NCBI GenBank assembly: GCA_001910725.1
Contig: MJGA01000011.1
Coordinates: 496,001 to 560,000, forward strand
Source: Phanerodontia chrysosporium
Taxonomy: Eukaryota; Basidiomycota; Agaricomycetes; Polyporales; Phanerochaetaceae
Reading direction: 5' to 3'
DNA length: 64,000 nt
Shown: piece after piece, positions 44,952 to 57,146 of the stretch
Position numbering within the stretch: position 1 is the stretch's first letter
How the letters are laid out: each line of letters begins with the position of its first letter
Notes under the pieces: generated by a model
Database searches by the model: none
What the model was told of the DNA's origin: nothing
What the model saw: the letters and a program-made list of their open reading frames with translations, nothing else
Position numbers and translations under genes: made by a program

Positions 44952-46217
44952 ATGTTACGATATTTGGGACCTATGCGTGAGATGCGAGTTATGGGCTTGT
45001 GATGTATATACCCTGGCATGTTGTACAGTTTTGCTCTGGGCGGCTGCGATAGAGTCGTGTTCTCTTCCGCTCGATGGTACGGGTCTCTGATTAACGGAGG
45101 TTCCGAAGAGAATGCAGTGTATGATTCAAAGAGACATTAAGTCGCGTTTTGACGGCAGGTCGGGTTCTTGAATAGGTTTGAGTGCAATATCCAATGCGTT
45201 TTTACTGGATTTGAATCGCATGCAAGTGCCCAACTGGCTCCATATCGTTTTGACCTCAATTTCATGACCGAAGATGGTATGTGACATGAAGATTCACTTA
45301 CCCTCGTTTGCTGACTTGCAGCGTACAGAGCAGAGATGCGCAGTCTGAAATCAACTGTCGCTGCATATTTGGAGCTATTTTCCATTCTGGGGCTGCTTCA
45401 ATGTGCTAAGCCCCGTCACATGTTTCCTTTTTAGGTACGTTTGTGGCCATTTGAGGTCGGGTATAAATACCAGGCGAGCATCCGGTAGCTTACGGAGAAA
45501 CGCTCATGACACTGAACGCGCCGCCAATTCAGTGTCGGTCGATTCTCCGTACTGCGACCTGGCTCGCAACCCTCACGGCTATTACTACTTGACTCGGTCA
45601 AGCAGCCATACGAGCGGAATGCTTCTACAACGTCGGCGCACTTCGAGGGCACGGGTACAGCCTCCTTAGCAGCGAACTCGTCGTTGCTACCGGTTTACCA
45701 TATTGGCCAAGAAATCGGCGATACAGGATGCAGACAAGGGGTCTCCTAGGCTCCCACCGGCCGCGCACGGCGTTGGAAGGCCTGGGCGCGTAGCCAGCGC
45801 GCATGCCGTTTTCTGCGCTCCGTCGCTTGCGAGCAGTCGACGCACGGTGGAGAGCCCAAATCGCAGTCAGCACACTGCAAGGTTCGTTTCGAACCAGTCA
45901 CCAGTCACCAGTCCATTCCTTCACGTTCTCCTATCACTGATGCGGTATTGTGGCAGTTCTACGAGGTGCACATGCCAGAAAATTAAGGCCCTCGCCCTAT
46001 GTCCGTCTAGGCGGTTGATTGACAACTTGGTGCCGGACCCTGTGCCGCCGATGTCTGCCTGCTGCACATCCAACGCGTGCGCAGCGTCCAGAGAGGAGCA
46101 GCGTCTCTACGCGTATAAAACTCCGGGAACTGGTAGTGCTCCCTCCAGCATTAGCAAGCCCCTCGAGTGCCACACCAGCTACACCAGCTACACCCTTCGA
46201 CGCACACTATTCTGACA
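44952..46217. other. Intergenic; promoter of Cys-rich gene 2 at its end
   Basis: TATAAAA at 46114-46120 lies about 100 bp upstream of ATG 46218 and is the likely TATA box. Another TATAAAT at about 45461 has no gene that I can attach to it. No exon recognised. Confidence 0.45.
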
Positions 46218-46639
46218 ATGAAGTTCACCATCCTCGTCGTTCTCGCTACCTCCCTTGTCGCCGCGCCCTTCGCTGCGGCGCAGACGTGCTCGAGCGGCAC
46301 CCGTCTGTGCTGCTCGCAGCTCACGCCCTGGAACCAGGGCGCGGTCTACACCTGGACCCAGATCTGCGGCATCACGCCGCCCACCGACCCGACGACGCCT
46401 ACAGGTGCGCGCTGCGAGGCCGTCAACGGCGCATGGTGCGTTTCTGAAACGATAATCATCTCTTGCGCTCGTCGCTGACCATCGTCTAGTCCAAGTGGCA
46501 TGTTCGACCTCTGCTGCGATAGGACTGCAAGTGAGTTCTTTGCTTTCTCTCGTTTCTGCATCGGGGTCTAACAATGAGTGTAGCCTGTCAATCCGGAGTC
46601 GACGGCCCCATCGGGATTGGCTGCGTTGCGCGGTCGTAA
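46218..46639 (+). CDS. Small secreted Cys-rich (hydrophobin-like) protein 2
   Basis: Exons 46218-46435, 46490-46530 and 46584-46639; 104 residues. Signal peptide MKFTILVVLATSLVAAPFAAA, then CSSGTRLCC, single cysteines, CPSGMFDLCC, and a short tail ending CVARS. The ten cysteines follow C, CC, C, C, C, CC, C, C. The first intron splits a Cys codon (TG|T) and the 41-nt middle exon carries the C-x7-CC block, exactly as in the gene at 48535. Hydrophobin-like in its two CC pairs but not in total count. Probably acts outside the cell. Confidence 0.75.
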
Positions 46640-48534
46640 ACGGTCGAATAGAGAGTTGGTACGTCTCTCCATGATTGATATTCGTGCGTCAGAGCTAACG
46701 ATGCTCTGCCAGCGGGTTGATGTACTTTACTCACCATGCATATCTATCAATCTATGAGCTATGCAAGGATAGCTTTTCCGCGAGGGAGCGTCACAGGCAG
46801 CAAGTGGTACACAGTCGTCAGTACCAGGTTGCGAGAAATGCCAGCCTTTCCATAGACCTATAATGACGCATTCCTGCCGTCAACGTGGCGCCGCGCACCT
46901 GAGTTGTTCGAGGTCATGGCTCTAGTTATCCGATGTGAGGCGGTCCATCGCGAGTTTTGCAATAACGGTGGCACAACTGCGCTCCGTAGCCTTTCCGTGA
47001 TCACCTCCATATTAATGCAGGGTCTCCACGCGCTCCGCACACTAGTCTAGTGGCTAAGCAGAGCATATTGAGCTTGTTTGGCAGGCGGTTCAAGATATTT
47101 TGGTCCGGTGAGTGGAACCAGTCTGTAACGCTATCCCAGCGCTCAACAATGCAGAGAATAGGTAGACATCGCTGACTCGCCTTATGTTCTCGGGCTGCTG
47201 TACTTTTAGGTTCCCCTCGACTATCCCTAGCGTTCTGCCTCGCCTCTTTGGCAGCGCCATGCCTTGATACAATCTATCATCATATGCATTGCTGAGCCCC
47301 GCCGACTTCACGAAGCGCGCGCGTTGCAGGCGCATACAACCATTTTAGAGGTTCCTCGGCGACAGAACAATGAGCCATTCTCAATCCCAACACGAAGACA
47401 TCCACCGCTTTCCCTCTTTGGCTCTCTCGTTGCAGGGCCGTTTGCTCTGGCGTAGCGCGCAGGTGACATGCGGCTCAGACCAAGTCTGTGGCGTTTCTGG
47501 CCCAAGCGAGATGTATGGTCTTGCTGGTTTGCTCCACCAACAAACAACCTTCTGGTAAGCCTCTGGCAACCGAGAAGCGTGATTTGGAAATGCAAGCGAA
47601 ACTGCTGGGCCTGCAGAAGAGACGGCTGGTATGGCCTCTGCTGTCAATCGAAAGATGATGACTGGCTCATTATTTTTGTAGTCATGCAAGTACACAGAAT
47701 AGAACTGGCTTTACAGAGGCTGTCGACTCGGATAGTGCACCTGCCCCGGATTGAGAAGTGATGGTCTGCAGGTCAGGTCACTCGGCTCTTATACCGTCGT
47801 CTGACTCGCTGCATCCGTCGTCGCTGTAGCTGCAGAGAGAAACGATCCGCGGCGTGCGATGCGAAATCGTGAAGCACTTGCGGGCCACCCAATCGAACGA
47901 GAAGTGGGATGCGATCAACAGAAAATGCGGATCATGACGCGATGACAGGTCCGTCGTCTTCATCGTTAGCCGACGCAGTGTGCTCAGCTTCTGACGCCTT
48001 TGTGCGGCTTCAGAGCGGGGGCGCACGACGTACAGAAAGAACCGTGGCGACGCGCTTGCTTCTACTCAGTCAAGGCAATGAATACTTGCAGGACTACAGG
48101 TTCAGGACGCTGTGTGGTACGTCCTACATGTACGTACGCAAAATATGCGCTGATACTGGCTATGGTGATCCGCAGAAAAGCAGATGACGCTGCGAAGCTC
48201 TTGTCGACGTGTCGACGCGCTGACGTGCCGCAAGGCTATCATGGCGGTCATCGACGTGAGTGTCCTATCGCCGCAGGAATGAACTGGAACGTCAACGTCC
48301 TGTCACTGCGGTCGACGGATACTGTAGCGTCCGAGCTAGAAGCCCGTCTACCTGCCAGCGTCGTAAATATGCTGCTGGACGTATGTTGTGCGATTGGTGG
48401 AGATAGACGTGGTATCGGATCGCTGACATTCCGCAACGTCTAGACTCGCCATCGCTCGGGAGGCAAGAGCAGCGTATATAGAGGTCGCGCACAGCTCAGC
48501 CTCGGCAGACCCGCCTGCAACATCGCATGGGACC
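46640..48534. other. Intergenic; possible decayed secreted-protein fragment
   Basis: Around 47390-47560 the plus strand reads a hydrophobic stretch ending GPFALA in one frame and AQVTCGSDQVCG in another, reminiscent of a signal peptide and Cys-rich start with a broken frame. This is weak. TATATAG at about 48475-48481 is the likely TATA box for ATG 48535. Confidence 0.35.
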
Positions 48535-48972
48535 ATGTACAACTTGGCCGCTGCGCTGCTAACCGTCGTCGCGCTGCCCCTTGTAGCCCAGCTCGCCGAG
48601 GCGCAGTGCATAGACGGGACGCGCCTCTGTTGTATCTCACTTCTTCCATCGTTCATGTTCGGCGGTTATCTGGCCAACAAGTGTGGCATGCCGGCAGTCA
48701 ACACCGACGCGCTGGTCGGTTCTCCCTGCTGGCCACACAATGGCGCGTGGTAAGTGTTGATAGATACTGTGAGGTTATACATAGGCTGATCGCTCTGATT
48801 GATATACAGTCCTCCAGAGACACAAGACGTCTGTTGCTCATCCACAGGAAGTAAGCATCAACGTCTCATATCACATAGGGAGACACTCTCACTGGCATCA
48901 TGAACAGGCTGTCCGTTCAGACACGCCAAGTCCAATTTCACAGTCGGTGTAAATTGTATCGGCGATACCTAG
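48535..48972 (+). CDS. Small secreted Cys-rich (hydrophobin-like) protein 3
   Basis: Exons 48535-48749, 48810-48850 and 48908-48972; 106 residues. Signal peptide MYNLAAALLTVVALPLVAQ, then CIDGTRLCC, CPPETQDVCC and terminal FTVGVNCIGDT. The middle exon is again 41 nt and the intron phases equal those of the gene at 46218, so the two are duplicates about 2 kb apart that have diverged strongly between the cysteines. Confidence 0.75.
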
Positions 48973-50645
48973 AGCTGGGCAGCTTCCCAGCAAGCGTAGA
49001 CATGCCTTTGCTTCCGCGTTGGTTCCGGTCTTCAATGCACATAAAATTGAAGCTTCGTGCTCACCCTAGCGCAAGGCCGCACGCCCCCCCCCCCCCCCCC
49101 AATGGCAAGCCACCCATCCTCATGCTCGTTCATAAGTCACAGTAGCACGGGACGTCGAGCGGAGGGCGATCGGGCTGTAGCTTTAAAAGTCAAACATGTA
49201 CTTTTTAACGCGATATGGTGTACTGTACATCCCACAAATTGAGTCGCTCAGCTCTTCAACGAGCTTAAGTAGGACGGCGCGGATTGACGTGGATGGCGCC
49301 CTTCAGGACGAGCGCTGCGATGACTTACCACTCGAACCTAATTGACTGTGAGCAATTCGGAAGTTCTAAGTGGCCCCAAAAGCAGACCGAATTGATGTTA
49401 TCAGACAGAACGACTAGAGTGATAGTGCATGGGTGAAGGTGCGCAAGCTCGACTCAACGTCAGAATGCTTGGGTTATCTGTCCCTTTTAGGACTTATCCC
49501 TCGTAGTTAATATTAGGTTTTTGTCAGTCCATACCAACGCTTCACCGGGACTCAATACTTACCTTCGTGATGAACTGGAGTCGTACGCTACGTTTCCTTA
49601 TGCAGGTTTACCGACCGTTAAAAGCGTAGGTCCCCACCTAACTAACCTGCACGCATAGTCACGTATCAATAGCTAAGCCGCGGTGACCCCTTTGGCGGTG
49701 CACAACGTGGCAACAGTAGGCTTTCACCCCGACCAAGTGCGCTACATCCGGACACTCAGTAGAGCATCCTGTAAAGGCCCAGACGATGCCTGGAGCGCCA
49801 GGGAGTCTCTCCGACGAGCCCTCGCGCTCAACGACGGTCACGTTTGAGATCCCGCTGTAGGCCTGTCAGTGTCACGGCAAACCGCGCAAGTGTCAAGCTC
49901 TCGGGAACGTGGGGCATCTCTGGCTCGCGGGCATCCGTCTTTCCCACTCTTTCCTCGAGCACCATAGTGTGAGTCTCTATTCTTTTACTGCCTTAACATT
50001 CCGGTTTTCATCACGCCCCAGGCTGCCACTGCGGAGGGCGACGTAGTACGGCTTGTACACGCAGGCTCGTCACAGGCAAGGGCTTGTGCCGATTATTGTC
50101 GGAAGTTGGCCAGCCTCGCTTATTACGCAGTAGCAGCGGAAGGACATGAGCCGAACCGGACATCCTAGTGACAATGCTATTCGAAAATTTGCCGATCCCT
50201 GCGAAACGCAAAGAGAGAATGCACCGTTTCGCCCAACGCCTAAATGCCAATACAACTAATCTTTTGTAGCGTGCCTGGCGTCGAACGTCCGTCCGAACCC
50301 CTAGCCGTAGCACGGAGGACCGCCAACGGAGATATCACGCCAAAAAACTGCTGTCCGGTTGTGCCTAACGTTCCGGGACATCGTACGTTGGGGCGCAGCA
50401 ATCTATCCATACAGTATGCTCATGCACATTGCTTTGGACCGTGCAGCGCATCAGTTGTCACCGACGTCCGACCGGGGACGCGACGTCGAAGGCGCATTGC
50501 ATCAGAGTCCGACGGCTTATGTAGACCGCTAGCCAGCTACGAAGGCAGGTATAAAGGCATGACGAGGGTAGTCGATACAGCATCACTCTCAGCATCCACC
50601 AGCTTTTCTTTGCTCTTCACCACTTTCACCCAACCAACTTCTACA
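48973..50645. other. Intergenic; contains a C17 homopolymer
   Basis: A run of 17 C lies at 49084-49100. No coding exon recognised. TATAAAG at about 50550-50556 lies about 90 bp before ATG 50646 and is its likely TATA box. Confidence 0.5.
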
Positions 50646-51792
50646 ATGACTGCTATTTGCGTCTTCTCTGCTCTTCTCGCCGCAGCTGTCGCCATGGCTG
50701 CGCCTGCCCTCGAGTCCCGCCAGTACACTGGCATGGGCGACCTCTGCGACCTCATGGGTCTCGACACCATCCCCTTCGGCTCGCTCGAGGTCTGGGACAT
50801 GAGCGCCTCGACCATGTACGGCTACCTCAGCCCTGCCGTCGACAACACCATTGGCGGGTGAGTGCCGTCTCATGTCTGCAGCTGTGGCATGGAACGAGGC
50901 TGAGGACCGTTGGCAGCGGGTACGGCGTGCTCACCTCGGACATCAACCAGGCGCTGTGGGGTGGCTACCTCTGTGGCGGCCCGTCGACGTCTCTCAATGC
51001 GTATGTCATGGGCTTCCTGGTAGGTGTGGCTGCATATGACCGTCGTTCTTCCACTTACGCCGTGCGATTGTGCAGAACGCCCAGGTCGTCCCTGGCACTG
51101 GCATCGGTGCTGTCGGGGTCATCATGCCGTCGACACCCAACGGAGGCAGCTCGACCATGAACCCTTCGCTCATGAAGTAAGGATGCGGTCTTCTGTTGCC
51201 ACGCTCTATACAATGACTGACACGTCTTTTCTCCTGCGTAGCTGGGCGGCGCTTGGACCAGCGTACATCACCTATGACAACGCGACGCCTGACCCGACCG
51301 ACATTGGCTTCATTCCCGGCGGAGACACCTTCGTGAGTTCGCGTGCGGCCGACATGCTTGACAGCACCTCTGACCCGTGCGCAGTTCGAGAGCTCGGCGT
51401 GGAAGACCTCGAACTCCGGAGGCCACCACTGGTTCACCCGTGAGTTTTACCGTGTCTATGTCGAATAAAGGCCGTCGCGCTGACTGTGTGATGCTCTTGC
51501 CGCTAACAGCGTCCTGGGTCAACCCTGCCGGAGGTGAGACATCCCTGCTAGAGTGATCGCCCTGCGCGGTGCTGACGTCTGGCTGCAACAGATCGGGTCA
51601 GTCTCCAGCTCGCCGCGCTTCCCGAACAGGGGGCCATTGTTGCCACCGGTAGCTTCTCCAAGTTCGCCCAGGAGTACAGCTACGTCGGCAACTGGGTCCA
51701 AGTTGTAAGTGTCAACGTCACTGGCTGTGCCGTATCAAGCTGACTTGCGTACTCCCCAGCAACTTGCCTCTACTGGCAACCCTTACGCTTAA
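50646..51792 (+). CDS. Secreted protein of unknown function, paralogue of the gene at 14931
   Basis: ATG 50646 begins MTAICVFSALLAAAVAMAAP, a signal peptide. Short exons encode LEVWDMSASTMYGYLSP, GVLTSDINQALWGGYLCGGP, NAQVVPGTGIGAVGVIMPS, PAYITYDNATPDPTDIGFIP, FESSAWKT, SWVNPAG, QGAIVATGSFSKF and YSYVGNWVQV, ending PYA and TAA 51790-51792. The first intron is 50858-50916. The frame stays open across introns, unlike the 14931 copy. The family has no motif I can assign to an enzyme. Confidence 0.78.
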
Positions 51793-52676
51793 ATAACATT
51801 CAGACGCGCCCCTGTGTTTGGCATGTGTTAGCATACCTCTGGACTTTCTTAGGACTTCGCTTCGTAGTTTCTAAACTATATCAGATTATTGAGTGCCTTA
51901 CACACCGCGTTGGTTATCCAATACCCGAGATATCTTGAGGACAATACTCAGAACTCTTCCGGTATGGTATTCACCAGGAAAGTGAAACTACGAAACAGTA
52001 GCTCGTGACTCGCGTCGGTGCCGCACGACTTGGAGTATGATGAACACTATGCGAGCGTGTGGCGCAGTAATTCATGTGGCGTGGCGTTTGCGATGCTACT
52101 GATATGCTCGCGTACCCCGGAAACCATACACCATTTTTCATCACTGTAACGTACACAAGAGATCACTTCGCTGCGCTTCGTGGGACGCAGTCTGGCCTAG
52201 TCACTGGTCCGCGTTCGGACGACAGCGACAGTGAAGGTTCCAATAGTATTCGAAATGTAGAGTGCATCGGAGCGCGCTGCGCGCCGTCAGACTGTCTTCA
52301 GCTAGCCCACGGAGGGACAACTGTGGGACAGGGTGCCAGGCCGCCTGCGGCGGCCCTGCACTGGGCATGACCAAATTGCCCAAGGGAGACCTACACGGTC
52401 AGGGGATCAGTCATCGGATTGGTCAATGACGATGTCAGGAGGGATAGTATTAGGGGCCACAGGCAGAGTATATAAGAACGCGAGAGGCGAGAGGGGCAAT
52501 CAAGCAGGGATAAGAAAAAGGTTAGAACAGGCGCACTTACTTTCGAGCCATCTGGTTAAATGTATGAGTGATGCCACCCTAGTTGTTGAAGTGTATGATG
52601 AGACTTGGCCCCTCACAAATCATGAGCGTTATGTATCTCGATTTTTCCACCACCAACATGAGTCAGGACACGATAT
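51793..52676. other. Intergenic, nothing recognised
   Basis: A GAGTATATAAGAACG promoter-like motif near 52466 has no attached gene on the plus strand. No coding exon seen. Confidence 0.4.
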
Positions 52677-53548
52677 CTACACTGATACGGCTCGGTACGG
52701 TCCGAATAGCCTCTTCTTCATCGTGTAATACTTGACGAACAAACACTTGTCCTTCACATATTCCACCGGCTCCTCACCTTCCGCGAGCCTCCTCTCGTTC
52801 TGTTCGCGCGAGTGGCGCTCAGCCGGCGGATAAATGCAGCGGATCTCGTACTTGAAGTTCCGCTTCGATATAAACTCCCCATCGCCGTGCTCGTTCACCT
52901 CGATCGTGAATGTGCCGAACCCCTCGAGCACGACGAGAACCCAGCCCCACCCGGCCTTCGTGTGGCCACGCACGAAGACGAGCTCGTCTTCGCGGAGGAT
53001 CTGTGCGTAGTTTTCGCGCGCGGAATCGATCCACGTCTTGTAGTTCTTCATGAGGTGTGCCTCGAATTCCGGGTTTGGTGCGATTTCTTCGGTCACGGCG
53101 TCTTCAAACGTGATCAGGACGGCGCCTCGTCCGCCGCGTGAAAAGAACTCAAACTTCCGGGGACTAACGAGAAGTAAGCCCTCAGCAGGGTAGATCTAAT
53201 GGCTGGGGCAGCTCACAAGTCTTGTGCCGACGAACGGAACTTGGCCTCTGCAGGCGACTTGAGCGAGATGTTCCTGGACATCTTGATCATGGGCTTCCTT
53301 TCGGACTTTGTCGGTCCTGTGCTCAACATCAGGTATTCATAGTCCTCAGGAAGGCTTTCCCAGCCTTCCTCCGGAGGGTTCATGACGTTGAACATCCGTG
53401 TGAAGGCGCCAAAGGCAAAGTAGCCGACATCACCGATCTTAACATCGCGGTAATGGCCCTCGCCCTCGGGATGCCACAAGGCGGCACCCTCGCCGAGAGA
53501 GAACATGGCGTCTTTGTAGATCGTTTCATGGGTGTATTCCCACGACAT
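52677..53548 (-). CDS. Conserved agaricomycete protein of unknown function
   Basis: ATG 53548 (MSWEYTHETIYKDAMFSLGE). The first exon has GEGAALWHPEGEGHYRDVKI followed by GDVGYFAFGAFTRMFN. A short intron (donor near 53216, acceptor near 53166) leads to an exon with PRKFEFFSRGGRGAVLITFE, EDELVFVRGHTKAGWGWV and EIRCIYPPAERH, ending at TAG 52677-52679. The GEGxALWxPxG and GDVGYFxxGxFxRLFN patterns recur in many mushroom proteins of unknown function. No signal peptide or membrane segment. The protein may be longer, with introns beyond the called stop. Confidence 0.65.
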
Positions 53549-53907
53549 GTTTGCTTGGCAGGAAGGGCTAAGAAAATTCTGTCAGTGCACGATGAGTACG
53601 AGCGGCTGCTTTGTGAGACTCACTTCGTAATTTGGGGTTGAAGTCGAGAGAGCAGAGGGGCTGGATTTCTGAGAATGGGGTCGTCAGCAGGACAGCGTTC
53701 TGGTAGATTTGAATTATGTAGAGGTGTGAAGATGGCTGTGGCCCAAGAGTCACAACCGAAGACATAAGCGCTGAGCGAACTATTGTGGCGCGAGGCCAAA
53801 GCTTGACTTCGCGACATCTAAGAGCAAGCTATGCTTGTTCTAATGCATTCAATCCAACAATAACATAGAGAATTCTATTCACCACGGATCGTCAAGGGAC
53901 CACTACT
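53549..53907. other. Intergenic, nothing recognised
   Basis: Spacer between two minus-strand genes; AT-rich toward 53830-53890. No gene seen. Confidence 0.45.
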
Positions 53908-55256
53908 TCAGTAGCCGGGAATGGCGCACTGCGACACGATCCACTCCGTGACATTAAAGCCAGTAGCACCTGCTAAATCGTCCAGGAGTGGACGCATAAC
54001 AGGCAAATGGTACGGCAGGTGCTCGCGCGCGAGTCCGGCCCGGGCTGCAAAGGAAGTGAACCATGACGCGGTGTACACGAGCCACGCAGCCGTCCAGACA
54101 TATCCAATTATGCGCGTCCAACGCGTATCGCGCAGCCCACGTGCCGCGCCTTGTGCGATGACGGCATCTTCGAACGTGATCGCGGCGGCCTGAGCGGGGA
54201 AGAACCAGAAAGACGCGCCCGCCCAGCGCGGATGCACCATCGCGTCTCCGGGGAGGTGAGCAACGCCTGAGACCACAAAGCCGACGAGAAGTTGCACATG
54301 CGACGAGAGCCAGCTGCCTGGTGCGCATCCGAGCGTGCGCGCGCTGTACTTGCCGATTGCGGAGACGAACTGGGCTCTGTCAGCGTACATGCCACGCGGG
54401 CGGGAGTCGGGGACTTACTCGACGCATGGATTGATGCCATACGCGCCTTCTCGGAGTATTAGTGAGGAATTATTTCGAGAGTAGATAAACTCACCCCCAG
54501 AAACGTCGCACAGTATAGGCATCTCGCCATCTGCCGACTACCATAGGCCATGCCTTAGGCTCTGAAAGCCTAGTTCCGACGGCTAGAACTGAGGCGATGT
54601 CATATGGAACGGTGACCAGGCAGTAGGATTTTGTCGCGTATGTGAGGACGTTGAAGAATCGCACAAGGACATTTTGCGTCCACATCAACCGGGCCTTGTC
54701 GGGGCCGAAGGCAGGGTTGAGGTCGATGTAGGTTTGTACCATGTCAAGGATGAGCAGAAACCTAGCGATTCGTAGGAGGCGTCCCCATATAAATCGTTCG
54801 CGGGACTGTTCCGACCGTGGTGGCAAGTGTGGCACCTGTAGGATTCGTTGGCCCGTCGAGGCGTTCGCCAAAGCAATGTGTACACACCTGATAATTCCAC
54901 CCGATCCCCCTTGTATTCGCCGCGATACACTGGACGTTGTACATCCGCTCCCAGAGCGACATCTCCGTCAGCAGCTTTGTCTGATCCTCATGTCGACATT
55001 GCGCCAACACGTCCGGTGCCAGCATGACGAGCGCGTTGAACACCAGTGAGCCGATCGTGCACCCCATCGAGTAGTTCTGCATGTCTTCTCGGGTGTCGAA
55101 ACGCACGGCGTAGAGCAACGTCGCGGCAACGCCTGCCCATGTCGCGAGCCGCACGGCGAGGCTCGGGCGCAGCGCGACGACGACGCACACGACGAGCTGA
55201 GGGAGGACAAGGTAGCGGAATATCGAGAGCGGGGGACGATCTTGCGCATCGTTCAT
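53908..55256 (-). CDS. Wax-synthase-like membrane-bound O-acyltransferase
   Basis: Integral membrane acyltransferase of the wax-synthase/MBOAT-related type used in fungal ester and terpenoid-ester formation. ATG 55256 (MNDAQDRPPLSIFRYLVLP). Hydrophobic helices throughout (LVLPQLVVCVVVAL, LVFNALVMLAP, ILDMVQTYIDLN). The segment RGIGWNYQ precedes an intron. Across the join near 54490-54440 the sequence reads RFWGVWHQSMRR, matching the wax-synthase signature with its His. It then has HVQLLVGFVVSGVAHLPGDA, with the second conserved His context. TGA at 53908-53910. Substrate unknown; no terpene synthase lies nearby in the window. Confidence 0.85.
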
Positions 55257-56533
55257 GATGGCGTCAAAGAAAGAGGACGACAAGGGCGCTGCAGATATGA
55301 GTCTTTCGTCTGCATCGTTCCCGTTGAAACAGACAGGTTGGACGTCTGCATGCGCGCCCGGACGCGACTCTGACCGCGGGCGCCGTCGTTTAGTCGCTCG
55401 CATAGCACCACGTGCGTCCGTGTCCCGCATCCCCACTCCCGAACTCATCCTCGCGATCCTACAAAATTGTGGGTAAGAACATACAGACTTGAGACTGACT
55501 AGACGACGCGGAGAACTATGCTGAATATTGATGCGCCCCGCGCCGCGCTGAGCTCGCAAGCCGCGCCGAAGCCATGTCCGAGCAGGCGCCGAGCTGCGCA
55601 CCTCGGCCCCAACCATGCGGTCCTCGCACCCTCGCGGACGACGTTGGCACCCTGCCATATGGTCACCGCGGTCTCGAACGCGCTCGCCGCGCACACTGTG
55701 ACGCCACACGCTCGCGTTCCGCGAGCTCCGCCGTAGGCGGTTTCGGTTTTTATGTTTTTCCTTTATGTTCCTCTCACTTTTATTCCGAATATTCCCGATT
55801 CTTTAGACTACAAAACATGTACCTACGAACACTCCCCTCTCAAGCAATACATTCCCCGTTACCTGCGACCTCGCCTGCGACCGTCTCGCGGTGTTCGCGC
55901 TCTCGCGTCCGTAAGCGCCCACGGACCGTCTCGCGACCCCTCGGCACCTCGCACGCACCCTCGGGTCGCCCTCGCTGGTCCCACTGACCGCCGTCTCACC
56001 CCCTCCGAGCCTGCTGGGTGTGGGTTGGGTTGGTTCATCTAGCCTAGCCGCTCCCGAGGCGCTTCAATATCTCAGCCCCTATGCAACGACCTCACCGAGT
56101 TCACCACAATTCGCCGTGTCATCAGCGCTCAGCGCCCAGCTTTCGCAAGCTCAGAGGTGTTGACGAGGACTCGTCGTACAAACGCGACTCACCAAACGTT
56201 ACACAAGATCAACGTCTCATTGCACTTTGCCTACCGAAGCTTCGCTGCATGACACGTAGGCGTCCCAACGTACGATCCTATGTGTCAAGGACTACCGCAA
56301 GCACGTCTCCAAAGACGTCCCGTTCTCTCGGAACTCCTGCATCTTTCACCTGCAGCGCGCAGCCGGACGGCTCGACGACGTCTTTCACAGCCCCTCTATC
56401 TAACATCGCGCGTTGGCGGGCGCCCTGCACCGCCGCGAGCACCGCCGCGAGTTTTTGGGCGCCGCTAAGGCCCACCAAATTCAGATGCGCAAATTTCGTC
56501 TCCTGAGCGTGGTGCATGGGTGCGTCCTTCCCA
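55257..56533. other. Intergenic flank of copy B with uncertain coding remnants
   Basis: At 56270-56410 the plus strand has a protein-like stretch (VKDYRKHVSKDVPFSRNSC) followed by a stop, possibly an old transposon fragment, but no family can be named. The last bases before the LTR, TCCCA, would be the 5' half of a target-site duplication. Confidence 0.35.
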
Positions 56534-57133
56534 TGTCACAGTTTTTCGTCTTAACCCTTAGGGTTAGGGGCAGCAGGTGACAGAAGCGATTACTCCGAAC
56601 TGTGACATGCAGAAGCGCTGGAGTGACAGCCCTAGGCTCGGGGCTGGTCACGTGATACGGCGGTCACGTGATGCGCACACGTGCGGTATCCCAGGGTCAC
56701 ATGGTCGAAGGTCTAGAAGCAGGCAAGGGTCTGGAAGCGCCGAGACACTCCGGAATGGACTAGAAAGCCCTGGAGGTCTCTGGACAGGTCCGGACAGTGC
56801 TGGAACGTTCTGGAGGTTTCTGGGACATCGTAGGAACATTTAGGAACGTGTAGGAGAATGTAGGAATGCCTGTAGGGCACTAGCCAATAGCGTAGTAGGT
56901 ATTAGATAGCTAGGACCCTGAACACCGGTCCCTGGGGACCTGGTGCACATGTATATAAACCCTGAGGGCTGGGGGTGCCTCCCCAGCTTCAATCTCATCG
57001 CATCTCACCTCTCTAGCCTCTATACCTCGTCTTCAAGCCTGGCTACACCCTTTGTAGTCCAAGTAAACCTTTGCCAGTGAGTATTGCTGGTTGGTTTGGT
57101 GTATAGGCGCTAGGGCAGCGCATTTTTGTGATA
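56534..57133 (+). repeat. 5' LTR of copy B (600 bp)
   Basis: By eye it is identical to 5490-6089. U3 runs to about 56984. R and U5 follow the predicted start at 56985. The sequence directly after 57133 (GAAGATTGAAG) differs from the copy A flank, which fixes the 3' boundary at GTGATA. Confidence 0.97.
56952..56959 (+). promoter_or_regulatory. LTR TATA box with predicted transcription start at about 56985
   Basis: TATATAAA lies 33 bp before AGCTTCAATCT (56985-56995), the sequence complementary to the primer-binding site. In Tf1-type self-priming the transcript starts with the complementary 11-mer, so spacing and complementarity agree on this start. Confidence 0.75.
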
Positions 57134-57135
57134 GA

Positions 57136-57146
57136 AGATTGAAGCT
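57136..57146 (+). other. Self-priming primer-binding site (Tf1/sushi type)
   Basis: AGATTGAAGCT, two bases after the LTR, is the exact reverse complement of 56985-56995, the predicted first 11 nt of the RNA. No tRNA-type TGG site occurs here. Pairing stops at both ends of the 11-mer, as expected for a defined self-primer. Confidence 0.8.

Noticed and set aside
49084..49100. C17 tract as a functional element
   Set aside because: An isolated homopolymer in intergenic DNA; more likely slippage or a gap-like artefact.
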